A stretch of DNA of 64,000 nt, taken from Dermatophilus congolensis. GTDB taxonomy: Bacteria > Actinomycetota > Actinomycetes > Actinomycetales > Dermatophilaceae. The notes beneath the pieces were generated by a model that did not search any database, was not told the DNA's origin, and saw only the letters and a list, made by a program, of their open reading frames with translations. Where the stretch lies: assembly GCF_900187045.1 (NCBI RefSeq), contig NZ_LT906453.1:2418001-2482000 (forward strand). The letters run 5' to 3'. Shown one piece after another: positions 58,003 through 64,000 of this stretch. How positions within the stretch are numbered: the stretch's first letter is position 1; each line of letters begins with the position of its first letter. Made by a program: the position numbers and the translations under genes.

Positions 58003-58408
58003 TTAACCTTCGCGCACGTCGTGAGCGATCGTGGTCGAGGCAGCAAGTCTTTTGGAGGGTTCACGATCAGCGGCCGAGTGGAGAAGTAACCCGCATACCA
58101 GGTAGGCGACGGCGAAGAACACTGAAACGATCCCTACGGCGATGCCGATGAGGTAGACCCAGCGCAGCTCAGCGCTCCTGCGATCCACAGCAGCGGAACT
58201 AAAGCCAAAACGGCAGCGCGCACCCATGCAGAAAGATCACGGTGCGTCGCTTATTCCAGCGGTCGCCCCAGGCGCCGGCGAGGCAGTGAGATACCCAACT
58301 TGTGCTGGGCTCGTACTGAACAGGTTGATCGCGACAATCGGAAGGGCGAACAGTTCAAAATGCTGCCCGAACTGAGAGATTGTTTGCGCTGCAAAGGCGG
58401 CAAGGGAC
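58003..58408 (-). pseudogene. Remnant of an MFS transporter
   Basis: Pieces of a major facilitator N-terminal half are readable in different frames on the minus strand: QFGQHFELFALPIVAINLF followed by STSPAQVGYLTA (about 58400-58285), then GDRWNKRRTVI (helix 2-3 loop motif), then WVYLIGIAVGIVSVFFAVAY and KRLAASTTIA (58003-58165). Frameshifts and deletions separate them and the C-terminal half is gone. It resembles macrolide/enterobactin-type MFS exporters. Confidence 0.7.
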
Positions 58409-58414
58409 GATCAA

Positions 58415-58819
58415 TTACAGCCCCCAGTTAGGCGAGGTTCCATCGCCACACGCGAGCTCCCTCAGGGGATTCTGGCATTCCATGGCGGAGTCGGCGCGCC
58501 ATTGCCACAAGAAGAACGCGAGCATGAAGGCCAAGACGCCTCCGACCGGCCGGAACCAGGGAGTAAAGCAACATAAAAAACTGACTAGAGTGAGGCGGGC
58601 AGCATTGTTGAAATACACCGCGTTCTGCAGTTCCAATTCGGGTGATTTATCCCTCATTGGGCGGGCCACGGCTAACCAGTAAGCTCCCGGGGCTACAAAT
58701 CCAAGCAGCAGCCATGTGATTTCGCCGCTGGTTTGGCTGGCCATCAGCGACGTCACAATCGACAGAATCCAGCAGCCTGCTTCAACGGCAGGATGTGCAT
58801 GAGGCGTCACGGCTTTCAT
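58415..58819 (-). CDS. Hypothetical membrane protein
   Basis: 134 residues from ATG at 58819 (the frame is open further upstream). Four hydrophobic stretches (WILSIVTSLMA, ITWLLLGFVAPGAYWLAV, AARLTLVSFLCCF, GVLAFMLAFFLWQW). No family recognised. It sits between two gene remnants, so it may itself be part of a decaying region. Confidence 0.5.
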   Translation of the reverse strand: MKAVTPHAHPAVEAGCWILSIVTSLMASQTSGEITWLLLGFVAPGAYWLAVARPMRDKSPELELQNAVYFNNAARLTLVSFLCCFTPWFRPVGGVLAFMLAFFLWQWRADSAMECQNPLRELACGDGTSPNWGL

Positions 58820-58949
58820 GGGACGCAACCCACCTGAGGGGTAAAGCTGTATTCCAAGGTTCCTCCCGAGAGGCTGCACGGGCTAGTCACTTGCAGTCCA
58901 TAAGCGCTAGTCCTTCAAGGAAATCAACACTAAGGCTGCGTGTTTTCAC

Positions 58950-59175
58950 ACCTTAATCAAGACCAGACACCTCACGGGGGGGTCGGCGCAGCTAATACCT
59001 GTTCTGAGAATGAGTTCGACTTCGAACGGCATGCTGCTGGCCTCCAGGAGTCGACGTGCAGCCAGGACGCGCTGGTGCAGGATCCATTGCAGGGGGTTTT
59101 GCCCGGTCTCGGCAACAAGACGCCGGGAGGGCTAATCGCTCTGACAATTGAGCTCGGCGCGCCAGGGTGCCGACA
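58950..59175 (-). pseudogene. Remnant of an AraC-family regulator
   Basis: On the minus strand, TVGTLARRAQLSER is in one frame and SRRLVAETGQNPLQWILH then QRVLAARRLLEASSMPFEVE is in another; together they spell the first helix-turn-helix and linker helix of an AraC domain (GlxA/FtrA-like). The second helix-turn-helix has decayed and the N-terminal domain is missing. Confidence 0.75.
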
Positions 59176-59179
59176 GTCA

Positions 59180-59232
59180 GGGGTTGATCGCGGCTAGTGC
59201 AGCCTGCGGTGGCACTAGCCGCGATCAACCCC
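59180..59232. terminator. 21-bp perfect hairpin
   Basis: Arms 59180-59200 and 59212-59232 are perfectly complementary (GGGGTTGATCGCGG-type), loop 11 bases. It lies at the upstream edge of the AraC remnant; a terminator or a recent duplication-inversion are both possible. Confidence 0.55.
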
Positions 59233-59364
59233 GCCCCCTGCACCACTCCCCCATAGGTGGCGAAAATCCCTAGAGCGTAACAATATTCATTCGAAGTCAT
59301 TACAGTCGCTCCCATAGCCCCCGCGCCAAAACACCAGGCCAACCCCAGCTACACGGAGCCACAC

Positions 59365-59706
59365 ATGACGAAAAAACCACCCACCAGCATCGACACCTCC
59401 TCATGCACTCTCATGCCCTGGCTCCTCGTCGCCTCCTGCGCCATGACATCCATCCACGCAGCCCACCCCTTCTGGCTCGCCACCAACTTCCTCCTCGTCA
59501 TCGCCCACCTGACCCTCAGCGCCCTGCACCCACACCGAAAACGACCCGCCCCCCGCGCAAGCGCCCCACTCATGTTCGCCGCAGCCGCCCTCTGCCTGCT
59601 AACCCCCTTGCACCGCCCCACTGGGGCAGTCATCGCCATCGCCTTGACCTACCAGCTCATCCGCCAAGAACTCCAGCACACCACCACCGCCGCATCCCGT
59701 ACATAA
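59365..59706 (+). CDS. Small hypothetical membrane protein
   Basis: 113 residues, ATG with GGAG six bases upstream. Three to four helices (MPWLLVASCAMTSIHAA, FWLATNFLLVIAHLTLSAL, SAPLMFAAAALCLLTPL, GAVIAIALTYQLI). No family recognised. It precedes the potassium channel gene by about 90 bases on the same strand and may be co-transcribed. Confidence 0.6.
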   Translation: MTKKPPTSIDTSSCTLMPWLLVASCAMTSIHAAHPFWLATNFLLVIAHLTLSALHPHRKRPAPRASAPLMFAAAALCLLTPLHRPTGAVIAIALTYQLIRQELQHTTTAASRT

Positions 59707-59798
59707 CCCCCTTGCCCAACACCACCACCTGAACCCACCTCAACCACGACACACCCGACAGTGGGTGGACCGCCATCCAGCGAGTAATCTCTCGCTGC

Positions 59799-61184
59799 GT
59801 GCCCTCACAAACACGCACACCCCCGCACAAATCCCCGACGACCACCGCCCCCGCGCGCAAGCTACGGCTGCGGCCAGGACAAGCTGTCGTCGCCGGATTC
59901 GCCGCAGCCATCGCCGTCGGCACCGCCCTACTCATGCTGCCCATCGCCAAAACAGGCCCCGGCGGCGCCACCTTCGTTGAAGCACTCTTCACCGCAACCT
60001 CAGCCGTGTGCGTCACCGGCCTGACCGTCGTAGACACCGCCACCTACTGGACACCCCTAGGCCAAGTCATCATCATCGCGCTCATCCAAGTAGGCGGCCT
60101 GGGCATCATGACCGTCGCTTCCCTACTCGTTGCGCTGCTCTCCCACCGCTTCGCCCTGACCACCGCACTCAACGCCGCCGAAGAAACCAAAGCACTCGGC
60201 CCCGGCCAAGCCCTCGCAGTGGTCCGCCGCGTCGTCCTCTACTCCCTAGCAATCGAAACCATCACCGCCCTAGCCCTCACCGGACGGTTCATCCTCCACT
60301 ACCACCAAACCCCCGGACTGGCCCTCTGGCACGGAACCTTCCACGCCATCTCCGCATTCAACAACGCCGGATTCGCGCTGTGGACCGACAACCTCATGCA
60401 CTTCGTCACCGACCCATGGATCTGCCTACCCATCGCCGCAGCCATCATCGTCGGCGGTATCGGCTTCCCCGTGCTATTCGAACTACGCCACACCTGGAAC
60501 AAACCCAACCGGTGGACCGTCCACACCCGCATCGCCCTATACGCCACCGCAGCGTTCCTCATCATCGGCTGGATCGCCATCTGTGCCCTCGAATGGACCA
60601 ACCCCCACACCATGGGACCCCTGGACACCAAAGGCAAACTCCTCAGCGGATTCTTCCAATCCGTCATGCCCCGAACCGCCGGATTCAACAGCCTCGACTA
60701 CAGCACCATGCACCCCCAAACATGGCTCGTCACCGACATGCTCATGTTCGTCGGTGGCTCCAGCGCGGGCACCGCAGGCGGCATCAAAGTCACCACCTTC
60801 TCCGTCCTCGCCTTCGTCATCCTCGCCGAAATCCGCGGCGAACCTTCCGTACGCGTCTACAACCGCCGCCTCGGACACGGTATCCAACGAGCCGCCATCA
60901 CCGTGGTCCTTCTATCAGCCCTCCTGGTCATCACCGCCACCACCGTCTTCATCATCTGCACCGAATACAGCCTCGACCGCTCACTCTTCGAGGTCATATC
61001 CGCATTCGCCACCGTCGGCCTGACCACCGGTATCACCCCCACCCTGCCCACGCCAGAACGCCTCATCCTCGTAGCACTCATGTTCATCGGACGGCTTGGC
61101 CCCACCACCTTCGCCTCCGCCCTAGCGCTACAACAGCGCCGCCGCGTCTATGAACTACCCGAAGAACGCCCCATCATCGGATAA
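59799..61184 (+). CDS. ktrB: Potassium transporter subunit KtrB/TrkH
   Basis: 461 residues from GTG. Four MPM repeats give four selectivity-filter segments: TSAVCVTGLTV, SAFNNAGFALW, MFVGGSSAGTAGGIK (with the gating-loop region) and ISAFATVGLTTGIT. Each filter has its key glycine, so the pore appears intact. Takes up potassium with sodium or protons. The soluble RCK partner KtrA/TrkA usually lies next to it but is absent here; it must be encoded elsewhere. Confidence 0.94.
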   Translation: MPSQTRTPPHKSPTTTAPARKLRLRPGQAVVAGFAAAIAVGTALLMLPIAKTGPGGATFVEALFTATSAVCVTGLTVVDTATYWTPLGQVIIIALIQVGGLGIMTVASLLVALLSHRFALTTALNAAEETKALGPGQALAVVRRVVLYSLAIETITALALTGRFILHYHQTPGLALWHGTFHAISAFNNAGFALWTDNLMHFVTDPWICLPIAAAIIVGGIGFPVLFELRHTWNKPNRWTVHTRIALYATAAFLIIGWIAICALEWTNPHTMGPLDTKGKLLSGFFQSVMPRTAGFNSLDYSTMHPQTWLVTDMLMFVGGSSAGTAGGIKVTTFSVLAFVILAEIRGEPSVRVYNRRLGHGIQRAAITVVLLSALLVITATTVFIICTEYSLDRSLFEVISAFATVGLTTGITPTLPTPERLILVALMFIGRLGPTTFASALALQQRRRVYELPEERPIIG

Positions 61185-61201
61185 ACCACCCAGCACACGC
61201 A

Positions 61202-61747
61202 TCACCCCTGCGAGGTCTGCAACAACACCGGCACATCTCCAACGATCTTCTGCACCATCGCTCGCCCCTGCTCCACCTCCTTGCCGTACAACCGAACCCC
61301 CACGCTGTTGCCCTTCACATCACTCCACACCGCAGCCACCCGCACCCCCTTAGACAACAACGAATCTGCCTGCGACTCCACCGCAGCCTTCGCCGTCTCC
61401 AAGTCCGTCAACGAGTGATCCACCACCACCTCAACCCCATCCACATCAGCCAAACGCTCCCGCGCCAGAACCGCACCCGCAGCAGTCACCTGAACACGCA
61501 ACCCGCCGGTTTCCTCATCCGCCACAACCCCCGCTTGAGCTTCCCGCGGCAACGTCCGCACAATCTCATCCACCCGCTGACGCACCTGAGCCTGCGACTC
61601 GTATGCGTGCACCGCACTCACTGGCTGTTGGCTACCCGACACCGCAGCATCCGTCACCATATATACGCCCGTCAGCACGCATGCCCCCACCAAAGCCGCC
61701 ACTACCAAACGATTCCGCTGCTCCGACACCCGGCTTTCACTATCCAC
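61202..61747 (-). CDS. Membrane-anchored extracytoplasmic protein of unknown function
   Basis: 181 residues from GTG (AGGGGG upstream). A single N-terminal helix (RLVVAALVGACVLTGVYMVT) anchors an alpha/beta domain outside the membrane (QVRQRVDEIVRTLP, VTAAGAVLARERLADVDGV, SVGVRLYGKEVEQGRAMVQK). No family recognised. Convergent with ktrB, 18 bases apart. Confidence 0.65.
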   Translation of the reverse strand: MDSESRVSEQRNRLVVAALVGACVLTGVYMVTDAAVSGSQQPVSAVHAYESQAQVRQRVDEIVRTLPREAQAGVVADEETGGLRVQVTAAGAVLARERLADVDGVEVVVDHSLTDLETAKAAVESQADSLLSKGVRVAAVWSDVKGNSVGVRLYGKEVEQGRAMVQKIVGDVPVLLQTSQG

Positions 61748-61905
61748 TCCGCCCCCTTCAACGACAAAGAAGTACTAACTGTGCCCTCTCCCATCGACGC
61801 ATCCACGACGAAGTTCACCCGTTCAACACGAACGCATTAGTTATTTCTGAACCAACCAGAAACAAAAACCGAACCAAGTTTTTGCACCCCACCCCAACCG
61901 CACCC

Positions 61906-62418
61906 CTACCTGCTCTCCACCCAATCCCGCACAAACCCAACAATCCCCGGCAACGCCCCCGAAATCTGGGCGAACGTCACATCAAAATCCTCATCACCGC
62001 CGTACCACGGGTCAGCCATACCAACATCACCCGAAGCCACCGCAGCTGGATCAAACTCGCGAATCATCCGGATCTTTCCCTCAGCATCACCATCCCCACC
62101 AGCCAACGAACGCAACATACGCTCGTGCCGATAATCCGCAGGCAACAGCAAATCCACCTCACCAAACCACCCCACCTCAAACTGCCTCGCCCGATGCCCA
62201 GCAAAACCCGAATCCGCAACCCCATGACGCCGTAACGCCGCCACCGCACGCCGATCCATCCCATTGCCCACCTCTTCAGCTGAAACCCCACACGAAGACA
62301 CCTCCACCACATCCCCCAACCCCTGGCTGTCCACAGCGGCACGCACCATGAACTCCGCCATCGGAGAACGACAAATGTTGCCCCAACACACCGTCATCAC
62401 ACGACACACCTCAGTCAT
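61906..62418 (-). CDS. Low-molecular-weight protein-tyrosine phosphatase
   Basis: 170 residues from ATG at 62418 (the open frame extends upstream without support). Catalytic loop VCWGNICRSPMAEF (C-x5-R), and the general acid in ADPWYGGD. Cytosolic dephosphorylation of phosphotyrosine; in exopolysaccharide systems such enzymes oppose BY-kinases. Here it diverges from kgd and is far from the polysaccharide cluster. Complete. Confidence 0.92.
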   Translation of the reverse strand: MTEVCRVMTVCWGNICRSPMAEFMVRAAVDSQGLGDVVEVSSCGVSAEEVGNGMDRRAVAALRRHGVADSGFAGHRARQFEVGWFGEVDLLLPADYRHERMLRSLAGGDGDAEGKIRMIREFDPAAVASGDVGMADPWYGGDEDFDVTFAQISGALPGIVGFVRDWVESR

Positions 62419-62734
62419 GCCCGCGAGTATGCCAACCCCAGCGGACCAACCCAACCCCCTTCCACACCACCCCAAAACCACCCCACCCGAACAGCATCAA
62501 CACCACCCCACCAACCCCAGACACACATACGCCAACCGCTTCCGCAAAGACCGCCGAGATGTGACATGCGACATGTAGTGTGGTTCGTAAAGGATTGCCG
62601 AGACGGACTCGTTCCACTCGTCGCCAACGATCACGGAAAATGCACTCATCACACCGTGACCGGCCCACCAACGACGACGTGAGGCATCCGTCCGGTAGAC
62701 AACGCAGTCGCCACAACGAAAGAGGCGTTTCCTC

Positions 62735-64000
62735 GTGTCCCAGCAGCCGCCCAACGACTCACCGTCGACCTCGTTCGGAGCCAACTCCTGGCTTGTGGAC
62801 GAAATGTACGAGCAATACAAAGCCGACAAAAACTCAGTCGACAGCTCATGGTGGCCCCTCTTCCAAGAACGCGACGCCCAAGCAACCCCCACACCCCCAA
62901 CCACACCCCACGACATCGGCACCAGCAACCCCCCACGTGCCAGCCACACCGACACCACCCCCACCACCACACCAGCCTCACCCGCCCGCCAAGCCATCGG
63001 GAAAGGCTCCGCCCCCCTCTCGGGCACACGCACCAACTACGACGTCTCCCGCCGCAGAGAAGCAACCCACTCACCAGCAGCCAACGCCACCGTCATGAGC
63101 TCGGCCGAACCCGCACCCGACCGCGGCATCCGCCACCAGCCCATGCCCGCCCAAATGCCCACACCCCGCGACACCCCCGCCGTACGCCCCACCAACTCCG
63201 ACGCACAAGACACAACCAAAGCCCTCAAAGGCCCAGCAGCCCGCATCGTCAAAAACATGGACGCCAGCATCCATGTCCCCACCGCGACCTCATTCCGGCA
63301 GCTGCCCGCCAAAGCACTCATCGAAAACCGCACCGCAATCAACGCCCACCTCACCCGCAACCGCGGCGGCAAAGTTTCCTTCACCCACATCATCGGCTAC
63401 GCCATCGTCCGGGCACTGCAAACCATGCCCGACATGAACTACAACTTCACCGAAATCGACGGAAAACCCCACGTCGTACATCCCGCACACGTCAACTTCG
63501 GCCTAGCCGTCGACCTACCCAAACCCGACGGCACCCGCTCCCTAGTCGTCCCCAACATCAAAGCCGCCGAACAACTCGACTTCTTCGGCTTCTGGCGCGC
63601 CTACGAAGACCTCGTCGACAAAGCACGCAACAACAAACTCACCGTCGACGACTTCGCCGGCACCACCGTCTCCCTCACCAACCCCGGCGGCATCGGCACC
63701 TTCCAATCAGTCCCCCGCCTCATGCCCGGCCAAGGCACCATCATCGGCGTCGGCTCCATGGACTACCCCGCCGAATGGCAAGGAGCCTCCCCCGAAACCC
63801 TGGCCCGCCACGGCGTCAGCAAAATCATGACCATCAGCAGCACCTACGACCACCGCATCATCCAAGGCGCTGCCTCCGGTGAATTCCTCCGCACCGTGCA
63901 CCAACTCCTGCTCGGCGCCAACAACTTCTACGACGACATCTTCGAATCCCTACGGATCCCCTACGAACCCATCCGCTGGAGCATCGACCACTACGCCGGA
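62735..64000 (+). CDS. kgd: Multifunctional 2-oxoglutarate decarboxylase/dehydrogenase Kgd, N-terminal part (cut by window edge)
   Basis: The frame from GTG at 62735 (AGAGG nine bases upstream) is open to the window end, 422 codons. It begins SQQPPNDSPSTSFGANSW with LVDEMYEQYKADKNSVDSSW, the E1o helix of OdhA/Kgd, then a Pro/Thr-rich linker (about 50-140) and an E2o succinyltransferase catalytic domain (PTATSFRQLPAKALIENR, VSLTNPGGIGTFQSVPRLMPG, TYDHRIIQGAASGEFL with the active-site His). The thiamine-dependent decarboxylase domain lies beyond the edge. This fused E2o-E1o is an actinobacterial trait. It joins succinate dehydrogenase in the TCA cycle. Confidence 0.95.
   Translation, partial: MSQQPPNDSPSTSFGANSWLVDEMYEQYKADKNSVDSSWWPLFQERDAQATPTPPTTPHDIGTSNPPRASHTDTTPTTTPASPARQAIGKGSAPLSGTRTNYDVSRRREATHSPAANATVMSSAEPAPDRGIRHQPMPAQMPTPRDTPAVRPTNSDAQDTTKALKGPAARIVKNMDASIHVPTATSFRQLPAKALIENRTAINAHLTRNRGGKVSFTHIIGYAIVRALQTMPDMNYNFTEIDGKPHVVHPAHVNFGLAVDLPKPDGTRSLVVPNIKAAEQLDFFGFWRAYEDLVDKARNNKLTVDDFAGTTVSLTNPGGIGTFQSVPRLMPGQGTIIGVGSMDYPAEWQGASPETLARHGVSKIMTISSTYDHRIIQGAASGEFLRTVHQLLLGANNFYDDIFESLRIPYEPIRWSIDHYAG

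Noticed and set aside
62497-63036. 179-codon minus-strand frame
   Set aside because: Shadow of the kgd N-terminus, whose plus-strand frame has clear E1o-E2o sequence.

Overview
The window looks like a piece of a high-GC actinobacterial chromosome. Markers are the divisome pair SepX/GlpR and Glp, an actinobacterial E2o-E1o 2-oxoglutarate decarboxylase (Kgd), a protein O-mannosyltransferase facing rsmI, the glmU-prs-rplY-pth order and the metG-tatD-rsmA-ispE order. Frequent GTG starts and ATGA/GTGA stop-start overlaps fit. A Micrococcales member, perhaps near Dermatophilaceae, is a guess from gene content; no rRNA is present to settle it. I see no CRISPR array, insertion sequence, phage gene or rRNA.

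Layout. 0-4.2 kb: tail of an exopolysaccharide cluster (glycosyltransferase, Wzz-like protein with a degenerate kinase domain, Wzy-like polymerase, membrane-anchored GH39-like glycosidase). 4.2-7.3 kb: secreted SGNH hydrolase with a lipoprotein, and an M20 amidohydrolase. 7.5-9.8 kb: a compact persulfide-stress module (CoA-disulfide reductase/rhodanese fusion, an unlisted 54-residue Cys-rich protein, a CstR-type repressor and two matching operators). 9.9-16.6 kb: lipoprotein, ArsC-like protein, PadR with membrane partner, mfd. 16.9-21.3 kb: a four-gene operon (adenylate-forming ligase, NadE-like amidase, carrier protein, AsnB-like amidotransferase) that matches no pathway I know and is the best candidate for an undescribed system. 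21.4-24 kb: zinc-sensing ArsR with a His-rich protein, then a frameshifted initiating sugar transferase.

24.3-47.4 kb is mostly housekeeping: pth, rplY, prs, a GlmU lacking its acetyltransferase active site, a frameshifted BCCT transporter, tRNA-Gln, TetR/MarR, ABC-F, ispE, rsmA, tatD, metG, sdhBAC, rsmI, pmt, tRNA-Ala and sepX/glpR. 47.6-51.7 kb: mogA-moaC-glp, FmdB, SAF protein, mscL. 51.7-57.1 kb: a 1304-residue degenerate helicase-like ATPase facing a ParA-like ATPase of the type VII secretion-associated kind. 57.2-59.3 kb, next to tRNA-Arg, is a graveyard with MFS and AraC remnants. 59.4-64 kb: small membrane protein, KtrB/TrkH potassium channel, anchored protein, low-molecular-weight phosphatase, and the start of kgd running off the right edge.

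Recurring themes: three key genes are broken or cut short (sugar transferase, BCCT, glmU); convergent or terminal gene ends carry unusually long perfect hairpins (15-26 bp); and the plus strand alternates between strongly C+A-rich and strongly G+T-rich blocks of a few kb regardless of gene direction.
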